Source: Amylostereum areolatum (lineage: Eukaryota; Basidiomycota; Agaricomycetes; Russulales; Stereaceae). From it: a stretch of DNA of 64,000 nt. The notes under the pieces were generated by a model. That model did no database searches. It was not told the origin of the DNA and saw only the letters and a program-made list of their open reading frames with translations. Positions 11,701 to 24,233 of this stretch are shown piece after piece (the first letter of the stretch is position 1; each line of letters starts with the position of its first letter). A program made the translations under genes and the position numbers. The stretch spans positions 186,001 through 250,000 of the forward strand of contig SAXG01000054.1 in assembly GCA_012932865.1 (NCBI GenBank). Direction: 5' to 3'.

Positions 11701-13066
11701 GGAAACCTGCATATACACCAATTCACTTGCCAGGTACGGCAATCGTATTAATTAGCACACCTGAGTCCATGAAGCTCCCTGAAGCCCTGCTTGAAAGCGG
11801 CTGGCATCAGAGTCGCTGGATAAAGTAGTTGGGAGGAACGAACGGATGAGATGATGAGATCGGATGTTCCCGAACCCCCTTCGCCATCAACCACGACCGC
11901 AACCACACGTCTGCTCTCCTATTCAGTATCCAGTGCTTAACCCTCCAATTTCATTCAGCCAACGCCGCAACTGTTCTGGTCGGTGCAACCGACCGACTTG
12001 CAAAGAATCAAGATATGTGGGTTTCGCCTGTTCGAATTCGCTCTGTACTCCCCCCCTCCGCGACGTGGAGTCTGTACAGGTCTGTACCACCTGCGGACGG
12101 CGCCTACCTTCAAACTTGAACCGGAGGGTATGCCTTATGTTTCCAACCATGGCCTCCGTTTTTGTGGCCGAAATGAGTCACGACAACGTGCGATGGAGAA
12201 AGACTTGCTGGATCCATCGACGTCGCCGACTGGTCATCCCAATCAGGTGCGTTGAACCCCACGTTTACCTCGCTTCTTAACTAACGAGATCCATACAGGT
12301 CCGGATTGTCCCTTGTACCCTCGGCGAGCAACCTTGAGCCACGACAACTCCCGCTGAACGTGGCTATCAGACCCGTTGGCACCCGGCTTCTATCCTGGAG
12401 TCAAGTCCGCGAACGTGCACGATGATGATCGTCTTCGTTGTCGGTCGCAAATGTTTAGACCTTCCCATACGGCACGCGGTCCCACCGTCATCGAATTCTC
12501 ACTATGTAACGTCTAAACTTCGCCTTTATATCCCATGAACGCCGGTCATTACCAACTTCGAGGCTCATTGAGGACTTGTGCGTCTATCCATCTTTCGTCG
12601 CTCTCCCCTGTTATTTTTTCCCCTCACCCTCTTCAAAGTGCGTTCCGTACAAACCTAAAGGTGTACACGTGCCAATAGGCGAAGGCCGACCTTGACGACG
12701 TCACGCTGCCCTGGTCTCATTCTGCGGCCGTTCTCTGCCTCATTCGTCTCCAAAAGCTAGTTCTGGTGATTATTCGCTGGCAGCCGATAGTACACACTCG
12801 TGTAACCCTTTGATAATTCCAGTTCCAGTACGAACAATCATATGTGACCGAACGAGAGCGAGGGGCTGTACATATGAACGATGAGTGTTTGTTGTAAGGA
12901 TTCGCACCGGCATCTTCAAAACCAGCAGCTCCAATGGGTTCCCGTACTTAGGCGCCGAAACATCGATACTGGGTCGTGAAAGCAGCGACTGATGCACACA
13001 TATGGACTTGTATTGGACAGAAACGTATACAGCGATAGAGCAGCATGGGCGGCCGCCCTCCGAGCG
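11701..13066. other. Long intergenic stretch
   Basis: Between the 5' side of DUF6535 copy 3 and the 3' end of BUB3 there are only short frames; the longest (11864-12280, plus) is basic and Cys/Arg-rich without a recognisable domain and is not supported as a gene. Confidence 0.45.
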
Positions 13067-14566
13067 TTAAGCTCCACTCCACCCCTTCGGCTAGAAAGAA
13101 GACACAGCTCACCGTCAAAAAACATCACCCAAAAGAGACACCACAGGAAACGCACCTTGACCTCCTCTCCAAGTGTTTTGATAACGATCCCCGGCCGCTC
13201 CGCCGTCTTCGCTCCCGCCTCGCCGTTGTCCCAGGTGTAGCTGAGGCCGATCGCGAGCTTGGTGCCGTCGCAGTTGAACGCGATGGATGGGATTGAGGTG
13301 CGGAACTTGGGGTACAGGCGCAGGCGCTTCTTGACCTTGTGATCCCAAATGGAAACGGTGCCGTCCGAGCCCGCCGAAGCAAAGGTGTTGTAGCTGTAGA
13401 GCAAACAGTAGTTTTAGCAATGTGATAGGGCAGGTGCAACAAGCGAAAAGGAAAGAGAGTGCTAAGAAGGCCAGCACCGGAAAGAGGGAAAGAGTGGGAA
13501 GAAGGAAGAAGGAATGGTGGACGTACGTTGGATGGAATGCGAGGGAGTTGACCGGCCAAACGTGGTCGACGTCTTCAATCGTCTGGCGGTGACACCTGAA
13601 CGCGTATTTCTTGTCCTGGACCTCCGGCGCGGGATCGAAGTACTCCACCGCAATGCGACCCTCGACCGAACCCGTCGCGTACCCTGCCCCGGCCCAACCG
13701 TCAGCCGCTATCCAACACAACCAGCCGTAAACCCGCCAACGCACCTTGGCCGTCGCCCATGCATGCCAGCGCACGCGTCATGTACTTGAGACTGCTCTCG
13801 CGCTGCTGCTCCGGTTTGTCCATGTTGCGGATGTCGTAGATGTGGAAGAGGCGGCTGGCCATGGCGACGACGACTTGGTTGTTGACGCTGTCGAGGAAGT
13901 AGACGCGCTCGGGGAGGTCGTGCTTCGATTGCTGGCGCGTCGCCGCACGCGGGTCCCAAAAGCGAATGGTACGATCCCAGGAGCCGGTGACAAGCGCATC
14001 TGTGTTGGGTCCCGTCTGTCAGACGAGGTCAAGGGGGGAAAAATGGGAGGACGCACTGGCGTTTTTGGACCATGTCGTGCTCGATATCGAGTCGGTATGC
14101 TGTCCATAGTTTTGGATCTGTTCAGTCTCCAAGTTCAACCTAGAAAAACAGTGAACAGAGGTGAACAGTCAATGAGAGTACAGACGCAAAACTGAGTTGG
14201 ACCACGCACTCTCGAACCGATGCATCCAATCCTCCACTATACGCGTGTGTCGAATCCGAAAATGCAATGTCGAGCACGGCCGCGCGGTGGTCAAACTTGC
14301 ACTTCTGTTCGTTTGTAGCGGTGTCGTAGAGGCGAACGGTCTGGGCGGGGCGAATAGATGGTCAGGGCTTTCAGAAAAGAATGAACAACGGCGACCGAGA
14401 AGGACACGAGAAAGTATGCACAGACCGTGTCCCATGAAGAAACGAGGAGATGGTCCGGGTTGGTTGGGGAGTAGCGAACGGTGGAGATGCTGTCGAAGGG
14501 CGGAGACGAAAGTTCTTTTTCTACTGCGTCTGGTCGTGCGCGATGTTCCCGTTGAGAGGAGGACAT
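13067..14566 (-). CDS. BUB3: Mitotic checkpoint WD40 protein BUB3
   Basis: BUB3 is a seven-bladed WD40 protein of the spindle assembly checkpoint; it binds GLEBS motifs of BUB1/BUBR1-type proteins at unattached kinetochores. Seven exons (14566-14426, 14340-14210, 14139-14057, 13999-13745, 13683-13527, 13393-13156, 13090-13067) sum to 1029 nt, 342 residues, close to family length. Diagnostic stretches include LLVSSWDTTVRLYDT near the N-terminus, a SGGLDASVRELNLET blade, ALVTGSWDRTIRFWDPR, GYATGSVEGRIAVEYFDP, KKYAFRCHR, and FASAGSDGTVSIWDHKVKKRL near the C-terminus. The last exon adds only PKGWSGA. All introns are GT-AG and phases close exactly. The frame is intact, unlike many neighbours. A partial second copy of its 5' half lies at 18.6-19.2 kb. 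Confidence 0.93.
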
Positions 14567-14789
14567 GGTTCGTGGTGGCGGGTTGTTCTCCTGTCGACAG
14601 GAGTCAGATGGAGTGTACCGTGGGTGTATCGGGCCGTTGTAGACTCGTTGAGAGGGGAAGTTCGAGTGCGTTGAAGGACGCGTGTTCAGGCACCAGGCCG
14701 ATAGCCTCCGATCCTAACACAGACAAACAAACGCTTTCGTCATTTCCGAGTCTCCGACATCACCATTTGGAAGACGATGACCACAGCCT

Positions 14790-14828
<39 letters not shown>

Positions 14829-15206
14829 TCTCTACAGAGCCTCTTATATACACAAGGATGATATCTAGCCAAGTTAATAAAGTTCAAGACACTCGACCAA
14901 GCTCGACAAACGCTCGACCAAGTCGCGGCCTTACTTATGTCAAGTTCTGTTTCCGACCTCGCGTCCAACGACTCATCCATCTTGTGCGTCATTCGAGCAA
15001 TCCAATTTCAATTTATGCGTACTTACTCTCATCTGAACAAATGTCTGGCTCCCCCCAGAGCAGAACAACATCATAATACATACTGCGTAACATAGAGAAT
15101 TATCCTAATGAAACACGTACTCAACCTCTTCACGAACCCAAGCTCGAATAGTACATGCACATCCGAAACTTCAAGCTTCAAGCTTCAAGCGTCAAACCTC
15201 CTCGAT
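14567..15206. other. BUB3 promoter side and GX 3' flank
   Basis: This holds the upstream region of BUB3 (minus) and the 3' flank of GX (minus). The segment around 14685-14720 reappears near 19150-19190 as part of the duplicated block. It also contains the CT microsatellite listed separately. Confidence 0.5.
14791..14825. repeat. (CT)n microsatellite
   Basis: About 17 uninterrupted CT units lie between BUB3 and GX. On the minus strand this is a GA tract, common in fungal promoters, but it is more than 220 bases upstream of the BUB3 start. Confidence 0.95.
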
Positions 15207-17827
15207 TCATCGCGCAACGAACCTCGCCCTCACGTCCTCCCCCACCAACCGCGCCCCGCCCACCCGCCTATACACCCCCATCACGCCCCTCCTCCAAACC
15301 AAACTCAAGCCGCCCCCCTTCCCCCGTTCCCGGACCACCTCCTGCACGCCCTCCAGCGCGCGCCCGAGCCGTTCGAGCCGCGCCTCCAACGCCGCGCCGA
15401 GCCTGCGCCGCTCGGGCCCGACGGGGCGGTCGTGCACGGCGGTGAACGTGCCGGACCGGGGGTCGTGCACGCCGACGTAGAGCATCGGGACGGCGGAGAG
15501 GTACAGCGGCGGGAGGACGTCCGCCCAGTCGAGCGTGTGCGCGCCCGCGCGCGTGCGCGTCGTGAGCGCGAGGAGGGCGCGGTGCGGGATTGGCTTGCCG
15601 GCGCGGACGACCTGCAGGGCGGGCGTCGACGCTGCGGGGGAGGGAGGCAGAGGGCCGGACGGAGGTGAGGAGGAAGCGGGGGGGGATTCGGAAGGGGAGG
15701 GGGAGGGAGATGCGGGCGGGCAGGGCGACGGGTCGAGGTTCAATTCCGCGAGGAGTTCGTCGAGGTCGAACGGCGTCGAGCCGCGGCGGGACGCGGGCTG
15801 GTGGGGCTCGACGACGCCGACTTTGGGGATGCAGGCGTCGACCTGGAACCGCACGACCATGCTGAAGCCGAAGAAGTCCTGCTCAACGAGGTCAGTCAAT
15901 CGGGCGCCTTGCCCAAGGCGAGAACACGCATACATATCGGACGATGCGATAGTGGCCCGTGCTGCCCCTGCACCCTTTCCCATCGCACGTCGTCTTCTCT
16001 TCGAAGCTGTGGCCGTAACTGCCCCGCCGCGGCGCGGCCGTCGTCGCCGCCTCCCACCGCTGCATCACCACCGTCTCCGCGCCCACGAGCTCGAGATCGA
16101 CCCTGAACTCGTCGTCCTTCGCCGGCGCGTCCGCCGCCGCGTCGAGCCAGCCCATCAACCGGCGCAGACAGCCGAGGTCGAGCACGAAGTCGACCGCGGG
16201 CCAGTCCACGGGCGTCGCGAGCGCGTCCACGGCCGCGAAGAGCGGCGCGAGGGGCGCGGCGGGCATCCGGTGCGCGTTCTGGTCGACGTAGTGCGGGCGC
16301 GCGTCCGGGGCGAGGGTGAACGGGACCAGGAGCCCGGCTTTCCACACCGGCGGGGAGCCTGAAGGATGGCAGGGTCAGCGGCGAGGATGGATGAGGCGAA
16401 GGGAGAGAGCGCGTGCCGGGGACGACGATGGTCGGGTTCGCGGTCGGGCGGTCGAGCCAGTTGTAGGAGCCGAGGTACTCGACGGCGCCGATGCGGGCGG
16501 CGGAGAGCTCCGGGTGGGGCGATTTGGGGACGTCGAGGGTTTGGATGAGGGGCGAGAGGCCTGCCATCATGATACGGGGAGGGAAGGACGGAGCGGGGGG
16601 TGCGTTCGTCGTCCCCGGATCCGCGAACGTTGTCGTGGTCGACGGAAGGGCGACAAGAGGAACGACCGAAGACGTTAATAGGTCGGCGACGGGAGGGGGA
16701 GGTGGAGATGGGGGAACGCTGGGAGGCGTGGGCTGCCGAGTCGAGGACGCGGCATGCTGGGACGCGGTCGATGCGTCGGATGAGGCGCGTTGGGTCATCG
16801 CGGGCTGAGATGCGTTTTGTGTGGATGCATGCGGGGACTTCCTTTGGGCTGGCGGGCTGGTCGAAGGCGGGACGACGACGGCCGCGGACAGAGGTGGTCG
16901 GGTAGCCGAGGTCGAGGATGGAGACGCCGCGGCTGAAGCTGAAGGCGTAACTGTGGGACGAGTGGAAGGCCATTGCGAAGGCCTGGGTTGGCGGATGCGC
17001 CAATTGGACGAATCGCTTCGGGGTTGTGTAGGTGGTGAGCTTGGCGGGGTCATGGGAACCGGGATAGGTGCGTGTGCGTGTACCGGACGTGGCGTGGACG
17101 TTGGCGCAGATGCGGGGGTCGACGAGGGTGCTTGCACGGCCGATGCGTTGGGAGGTGCTTCAGTCGGGCGTGGAGCGCCCGCGTTTGCAGTGGTTGAAGG
17201 ATGGGTCGCGGCCACAGGTTGGGATGAGCTGATGGCAGACGAGGAGGCAGCGCCGTCGGAAAGGGGAGAAGTGACGGCGGGAGGGGCAGCTGTGGCGGTC
17301 GAAGGAGATGCGGAGGGTTGCGAAGAAGGTTTGGACGGGCCCCGGCTCGGGGGCTTACGTCGGGACGCGCCCGATGGTGCCTTGGTCGTGTCTGTTCCCG
17401 AGTTGGTGATGGTCGAGAGCGGGGTTGCGGCGGCCGTGGGCAAAGGCGGAGGCGGGGACGAGGGGGATGGAATGGAGGCTGTGGTGGAGGGAGGCGCAGG
17501 AGGCGGAGGGGGTGGCTTTGATTGGCGAGCGCGTCCCTTCGAACGTTTCTGATATCCGGGCGGGCTTCGGGTGGTATGAGGCGGGCTTGACGCCGGGCTC
17601 GTCGCAGGTTGGGACGCGGGCTGGGCGGCGGGAGGCAGCGATGTGGGCGCTGGCGCTGGTGTGGATGCAGGCGGAGACGCCGATGCAGATGCATGGGTTG
17701 ACGTAGTTGTAGGTCCAGGTCCAGGGGCGGGCGGAGTGGCAACGGTTGTCGTTGGTTTCGGTGCAGGCGCAGGAGCCGGACCCCTCCCACGACGACGGCG
17801 CTTCGTTGTTTGAGCGGGGGCAGACAT
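15207..17827 (-). CDS. Pro/Ser/Thr-rich protein with agaricomycete-specific C-terminal domain (GX)
   Basis: Three exons (17827-16417, 16358-15934, 15878-15207) give 2508 nt, about 835 residues, in one consistent frame. The first 400 or so residues are low complexity, rich in Pro, Ser, Thr and Ala, starting with a basic MSAPAQTTKRRRRGRG. The C-terminal half has ordered features: EYLGSYNWLDRPTANPTIVV, then PPVWKAG, YVDQNAHRMPAAPL, DLGCLRRLMGWLDA, and FFGFSMVVRFQVDACIPK. I associate this domain, from memory and weakly, with agaricomycete proteins labelled geranylgeranyl pyrophosphate synthetase; no DDxxD prenyltransferase motif is visible, so I do not use that name. Intron 1 (16359-16416) needs a GC donor; intron 2 (15879-15933) is GT-AG. 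Its role is unknown. A decayed inverted copy lies at 19.9-22.1 kb. Confidence 0.75.
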
Positions 17828-18584
17828 GATGCGGGGCGATTCGCTCTCTGCTGGAGGGTACGGACGTCGTGGACGGGGTTATATGGACGATGGCAGCCGA
17901 CTGCGCATCTGGCGTCTGTTGAATGCGTGTTCGAGCGCAGCGTTCGAAGCACTTGTGGGCCCAATATCGTCACCAAAAACGCATCGGGAGTCGAGCGTCT
18001 CGCACCTCGATAAGGCCTCGTGGGAACTGCGTCCAAGATCACGAGGAATGAGTGCGCAGAGAGGGGTAGACCTGGTTTGCGTGGATTTCGGGATGGTTGT
18101 GGTGGGAGGAGATGACTTCCGAGGAAGGTGATGGAACGAAGCGGAACTAAGAAGACGCTCCCGCACTTGAGCAGGGGAAATACCGCGCGTATAGGCGCCG
18201 CACGTGGTTAACTCTTCGAGCGGGTCATTGTGGGTCGAGATCCTGGGATGATGCAGGTATTTTGGGGCCATCTGCGTAGTCATGTCAGAAGAAACGACAT
18301 GGAAAAGAAGCGTTGGTGACGCACCCTCGACGGGAAAACTGCCGCTTGTTATTCACACTGCAAGGTCTGCGCGATATTGGAACGAATGCGGAGGCCGTTC
18401 TCCACTTTAATTGAGCGTCGAGTTTGACAAGAAAACTCGAACGCGTCGTTGCAAGAGACGAGATGGGAGAGGTTCGAAGGAGGCCACGCTAAGAACTTGG
18501 AAGAGGATACGAACCCGCGTCGGCAAACGTCGTCAATCAGGAGTCGGTGACCTGCGCACCTGTTTAGATCCGTCTATCAGACGA
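17828..18584. other. GX upstream region, half of an inverted duplication
   Basis: The part next to the GX start (about 17830-18130) is similar, in inverted orientation, to about 19640-19930 upstream of the GX copy. No separate gene was recognised; small frames such as 17879-18283 (minus) overlap the duplicated promoter and have no domain. Confidence 0.5.
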
Positions 18585-19190
18585 CGTCTGGGCGGTGGGA
18601 GGGCGCACTGGCATTTTGGGACCAGGTCGCGCTCGATATTATTGAGTTGGTACGCCGCCCGTGGTTCTGGATTTGCTCGGTTTCCATGCTCAAACTAAAA
18701 AAAACCAATGAGCAGTCAATGGGTTGGCAAGCGCAGAACTGAACCGGACCACGCACTCTCGAACCGATGCATCCAATCCTCCACTATATGCGTGCGCCGG
18801 ACCCGAAAAGGCAATGTCGAGCACGGCCGCGCGGTGGTCGAACTTGCACGTCTGTTCGTTTGGAGCGGTGTCGTGGAGACAAACGGTCTGGGCGGGGTGA
18901 AAATATGGTCAGGGCTTTTTGGGAAGAATTAACAACGGTGATCGAGTCCTGAAGATAGTTATGCACTGACCGCATTCCATGAAGACACGGGGAGATGATT
19001 TGGGTTGTTTGGGGAGTAAGCAATGTTCCCATTGAAACGAGAGCAGTTTGAGGGGACTCGAGGTCGGTAGGGGACGTATGTAAGGTGGTAGAGCGACGGA
19101 GGGAGAGTAAGACGTCATCAAAGAGTGGCGAGACACGTTTCCGAGTCCAGGCACCAAGCCTATAGCCTTCGATCCTAACACGAACACACA
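18585..19190 (-). pseudogene. BUB3 5'-half duplicate, decayed
   Basis: This block repeats the minus-strand BUB3 region 14050-14720 with substitutions and gaps. The exon segment coding for the second blade and its intron border (18745-18900) aligns with 14205-14345, and the upstream marker AGGCACCAAGCCTATAGCC near 19155 matches the BUB3 promoter side at about 14690. The 3' half of BUB3 is absent, the start exon is largely deleted and frames do not join, so it cannot encode a WD40 propeller. Confidence 0.8.
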
Positions 19191-19933
19191 AAGATCACGT
19201 CTCAGTCCGACGCTCAAAGAGTCAAAGACAACGACTCTTCTTGTTTGATGTCTCCCAACAGGGCTGACCAGCTTCGCACCTCCTCAAGCATGATATCCTT
19301 TAGTTCGAATTCTCTTTTATCTAGATTTGTCGTCAAACTCGCCGCTCAAACCCAGTTCTCGTCGTATCGGTTCAGAGACTCATCTTGCAATGTGAGTATC
19401 AATGAGCGGAGGCGTTCTCGTCGACGGTACGTCACCAACGCTTCTTTTCCATGTCGATTCTTCTGACATAGCCTACGTAGATATGCCCCCAACTCTCCGC
19501 ATCGTCCTAGGATCTCGATTCACGAATTGTCCTCCTCGAGGAATTGACCCGTACGGCACCCATGCGCGGTATCCTCCCTAGCCCAAGCGCGGGAGCGTTT
19601 TCACAGTTCCGCCTGGTTCCATCACCTCTCTCGGAGTCGTCCCCTCACATCGAAACATCCTCAAAGGCCACGGAAACCAGCTCTACCGCTCTCTGCGCAT
19701 CCAAGACATGGACTTTCTCGTAACCGTGGACGCAGTCCCCACGAGGTCTTATAGAGGTACGAGACGCTCCACTCCTGCGAAGCGTTTTCGGTGACGATTT
19801 CGGGCCCACAGTGCTTTGAAGCTGCGCTCGAACACGCATTCGATACACTTCATACACAGCCGGCTGGCATCGTCCATATCACTCCCTCCACGACGTCCGC
19901 ACTCCCCCAGAGAAGAGAAAATCACCCCGCATC
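19191..19933. other. Spacer and duplicated GX promoter
   Basis: The right part (about 19640-19930) is an inverted, diverged copy of the GX promoter at 17830-18130. The left part holds no recognisable gene. Confidence 0.5.
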
Positions 19934-22072
19934 ATGTCCACACCAAACTTTGAAGCGTCGTCGTCGCGGAGAAGGCTCTGTACCCTTATCGAAGCCAACG
20001 TAAACTGCTGCTACTACGCCCTGCCCCGCATCCCGCACCCGCACCTACATCAACATCAACACATCCATCTGCGCCAGCATCCATACCAGTGCCAGTGTCC
20101 ATATCGCCGCCTCCCTCCGCCCAGTCTGCATCCCAGTCTGCGATGACCCCAGGGTCAAGTACGCCCTGTACGTCCCGGGAAACGCTCGAAAGGACGCAGA
20201 GGGACACACTCGCCAATCAAAACCGTCACCAAAGTCTCCTGCGCCTCCATCGTCCACAGCTGCTCTTCCTTCCAGCCGCGTCCCCTTCGTCCCCGCGTCC
20301 GTCTTTGCCCACGACCGCTGAAACCCCTCTTTCGACCATCCCACACTCCGGAATTCTCCGCTCGACCAAATGCACTCCCACTCCGTCCTCATCTCCTTCT
20401 ACTTGTCAGCGTTCAGCGTTCAACTGCCCATGTACCCGCGCCCGCATCTATGCAGACGCGACCTCCGACACCAGGATCTATCTTGGCATCCAAGCACGTT
20501 ACTTCCCCCGTACTAAACCTGACGGACTCGACCAATCCACCATCGGACGTATCCCGAGGTAACCCTTCAAGCCGGCGCGCCCTCCCGTCCAAACACTCTT
20601 TACAACCCTCCGTCTATCCCTCTACCAACGCTACCCCTCCCGCGTTCGCTTCTCCTCCTTCGGACCGCGCTTTCTCTTCGTCTGCCATTCGCCCATCCCA
20701 ACCTGCGGCCGTTTCTGCCATCCGTCCTTTGGCCATTCCAAGTGCGGAAACCCCTCGCTCGACTGAAGCAACCCCAAACTCGTCTCTCCAGGCTCTCCTC
20801 GAGTCGGGCAACGTTCATCCGTTCAAGCACGCGTCGGCACTCACATCCACACGAACTCAAGGACGACCTCCGGTACCACCACCTGTCTCAGTACCCAAAT
20901 CCCGAAGAGACTCTTCAAACTGGCGCGTCCGCCAACCAAGACCTTCGCAACGACTCCCGCCTTTCCCCAAAGTTTGCTTGGTTTTCGACCAAAGCAGGCG
21001 TCGTACCGTCCTCCCATCTTCGTTGTCCACCGGTGCCATCATGGCCAGGCCTTTCATCCATCTCCAAACCACTCGACATCCGCGAATCGCTCCATCCCGA
21101 TGTCTGCCGCGAGCCCGGCGCCGTCGATTACCTCGGCTCCTACCATTGGATCAACCGCCGGACTCACGCCCACCACAGTCCCGACGTTCGACCCCCCTCT
21201 CCTTTCTCCGAATGCTCGTCGCTGACGTGCGTTCTTGCAGGCGCCCGCCGTAGCTGGCTCTGGTTCGTTACGTCGCCACCCTCCGCCCAAATACGTCGCC
21301 ATAACGCGCTCGATGCCATGCGCCCTTCGCGCCGGCCTTCGCGGGCATCGAGCGCTCGCTGACGCCGTCGACTGGCCTCGGGTGACTGTCTGCAGCTGTC
21401 TGCCCGATTGATGGGCTGGCTCGACGCGGCGAAGGAAGACGAGTTCAGGATCGACCTCGAGCTGGAGGGCGCGCAGACGGTGGTGATGCATCGGTGGGAG
21501 AAGACGGCTATCGCATCGTTCGATATGTAAGCGCTTTCTTACCTTTGGAGGAGGACCTCTATTGACCGCATTGAGCAGGGTTTCTTCGGCTTCAGTATGG
21601 TCGTGCGGTTCAAGGTCGACGCCTGCATCCCCAAAGTCGGCGTCGTCGAGCCCCACCAGCCCGCGTCCCGACGGGGCTCGACGCCGTTCGACCTCGCCGA
21701 ACTGCTCGTAGACCTGAACCTCGAACCGTCGCCCTCCCCGCCGGCATCTCCCTCTCATTCCACCTCACTACATCCTGCCTCGCCGCCTGGCGCATCCTCC
21801 CAAACACCTTCAACCCCATCTCTCAAGATCATCCGCGTCGGCAAGGAAACACCACACCAAGCGCTTCTCGCTCTCACGGCGCGTACCGCGGGTCCGGGAT
21901 GTTCATCGCCGTATGGGATCGCCATGTCGGCAGCGAACGGCGGAAGCTCGATGCGGCCATGGAGGTGCGGTTCGAGCGGCTTGGGCGCGTGCTAGTGATG
22001 GGGGTGTATAGACGGACGGGTGGGGTGCGACTCTTCGATGACGAGATCAAGTTGAGATTCGTCTCACGTTGA
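19934..22072 (+). pseudogene. GX paralogue, decayed inverted copy
   Basis: The start ATG at 19934 and the basic N-terminus correspond to GX, and segments of the Pro/Ser-rich region, EYLGSYHW-like text, LMGWLDAAKEDEFRIDLELEG near 21420, FFGFSMVVRFKVDACIPKVG near 21590 and a C-terminal GVYRRTGGVRLFDDEIKLRFVSR before TGA at 22070-22072 can be read in turn. They lie in different frames, and parts of the ordered domain are missing, including most of the stretch that in GX follows LLALTTRTRAG. The copy is therefore non-functional as written. It is oriented opposite to GX, with the BUB3 remnant between them. Confidence 0.8.
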
Positions 22073-22145
22073 GGTTTGAGAGGTCGCATTGGACGTGGGA
22101 GCACTTCATAAACCATGGGCGGTTGCAAGCGCAAGGTACATCTGT

Positions 22146-24233
22146 TCATTTGCATGACGAAGCTAGAGGGTATGGATGGTGGTTTTTTACGGTGATTGTA
22201 ATACTATCCCAGACCTGCACCACAGGATTTGGCACCTGTATTCCTAGGCGGTCCCCTCCATGAAAGGGCGACTGCTGTTCAATACCATGAAGCTCTATAT
22301 ATTGGTTAGAGAAGAACAGCTTGACGAAGCTAGCGTCTCTGTCTTGTCCCTTAGGAAGGCACCATTTGTACGGTCGAGCACCCCCATCGCCATATCCAAT
22401 GGTGAGTTCGCCATTCGGAAGCACGGACGCGTTCTGTGTCTTCGGATCAAAACGAGACATGGATGGATGGTACCATAAATCTGAAACAAAGATTCAGTTA
22501 GTGTGCAAAGCGTCAAACCTGACGGTGCATACCGATGCCGAGGTCGCTCGCGTTGAAGATAAAAGCCCAAACATAGATCGGGGTTTCCGTCCCATTCTTG
22601 ATGGACAAGCCATACAATGTCTTGTCGTCGGCTGGGATGTCAAGCACATCTTCTCCACCGACGTATCCGTCTTCGCCAGTCGCTGGCTCTAACACCCTTG
22701 TGAAGTTAGGACCCAACCTGTTTGTTTGAGATAGCTTGACCATCCGAGCACATATTCCGCCAGTGCCCGTGATTGCGCGGCTCCCTTCGTCCGGCGATCG
22801 AAACAGGTAGGTGTAGAAGTGTGCGGCCTTGCGGAGTGCGTTGATTACGTCCTGTGTACTATTGGCGGCGATGACGTTGGGAAGACGACCAAGTCCCAAG
22901 GAGGTTAGTCTGTGCTCTTTGTGGACGAGCACGATGTCGTCTCCCTTGCGAATGACCGTCATCTGTGCTTGATTTTGGTCCTGATCTTCGAGTATTTCCA
23001 AGCCCAGTGAACCTATGCGCTGTTCTTCGTGCAAGTGCTTTTGAAGGTCGCACTTTAGCTCCGCGTCAGATAGGACAAAGACGCCGAACGGTTTCGGAGG
23101 TACGAAATTGTTCGACTCGTTGTCTTCAAGCCTGCCACTAGTCGGTAAACGCTGATTGATGTTGGAGAGGGGCCCGTATCTTCCGTCCTCCGCGGAGGAC
23201 TGGTTTGAAGAGTAGCCTATGCATATAGAGTCCTTCACAATGAGGCGTCTGTCTGCATCCAATTGGAGACAGTGAGTAAGTATTTCGTGCGTTCCACAGA
23301 GCAGCAACGCCAGACACTTACCCGTCTATTTCCTCGACCCCCGTCGCAATGAGTTGGGAGTATGTGATATTGCTGTCGGCCCGGACGTCCTCTAAGGCTT
23401 TCAGGAGCGCCACAGTGAACACGCCTCGCTCGTTCTTCTCGCGCGCGAACTCTTCAGGGGCGCACGCGGCAAGGAGTACGTGCGAAGAAAGGCCTTTGTG
23501 AGTCCAGTCCATCGGTACCATCGGTGCCCTAGTAGATCTGTCCATTGGCGACCCGGGCGCGAGGCAGCCATCCCCCGAGTCGAATAGGAATCCCCGTATC
23601 ATGCCATCTCCCAAACGCGTGCCGGATGCTGAGTGACAGCAATCCAGGATCACGGTCTAAACTCCGCGAGTAAGTAAATGGAAGTAAGTATGGCAGTCAA
23701 TAACACTTGCAATGTTGTTGCCCTTCGCGCTGGCGAGTTCCGTTAACAAATCCCCGAGATCCGTGTCCTTGATGACATTGACATACTCGTTCTGCTGATT
23801 TTTATTCGAGTCGTGGGCGAGGATAAGTTGAATGTTTTTCGACGGCGCGCCTTCACTGCGCGCCGAGGCCGGCATCGTACTCCCATGCCCAGCGAAGTAT
23901 ATGATGATTAGGGTCATCCCGGTGTATTTGGTCGTTGGTAGCCAGTTTCTTGAATTCGGATATGATGCGGTGGTAGGTAGCGCTCTCGTTGGTTAGACAG
24001 ATGGGTGCCGTAACCGTGAGCTCTCCGAAGTGATCCTTGACGGCGACAGCATCCTTGACGGCGCCACTCAGAGGAGGAATGGCGGAGCATTCATATTTAT
24101 CGATGCCAATGGTGAGCGCATGGAATTTCGGCCTTATAAAAATGCTTGTCAGGGCCATAAATCAACCATAAACTACAAAAAAACTGGACACACACCTGAT
24201 CACTGAGGAGTTCGAGGGAAGATCAGATGCCAT
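22146..24233 (-). pseudogene. Metacaspase-like (C14) gene, frame-broken
   Basis: Caspase-fold cysteine peptidase of the fungal type, with a long C-terminal extension shared with the upstream neighbour. Exons: 24233-24196 (MASDLPSNSSVIR), 24132-23711, 23656-23322, 23252-22533 and 22480-22146. The fold reads FHALTIGIDKYECS, then YFAGHGS with the catalytic His (codon 23885-23887) and VILDCCHSASG with the catalytic Cys. The tail carries LTIGYGDGGARPYKW near the end. Two single-base breaks are visible: near 23911, just before the His strand, and near 23220, after the QTPHCEGLYMHRLLF stretch. The intron 23657-23710 uses a GC donor (GCAAGT) where the paralogue has GTAAGT. As written it cannot give a full peptidase. 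Confidence 0.75.

Noticed and set aside
13115..13774. A 219-codon minus-strand frame inside BUB3
   Set aside because: It runs through BUB3 introns in part and shifts away from the WD40 frame.
15535..16362. A 275-codon plus-strand frame, and other long frames opposite GX
   Set aside because: Composition is Arg/Gly-rich and mirrors the Pro/Ala-rich GX gene; it crosses GX introns without regard to them.
15896..17827. Reading GX exon 1 straight through into a 643-residue product
   Set aside because: It replaces the conserved PPVWKAG-LVPFTL stretch by Arg/Ala-rich nonsense; the GC-AG intron at 16359-16416 restores the domain.
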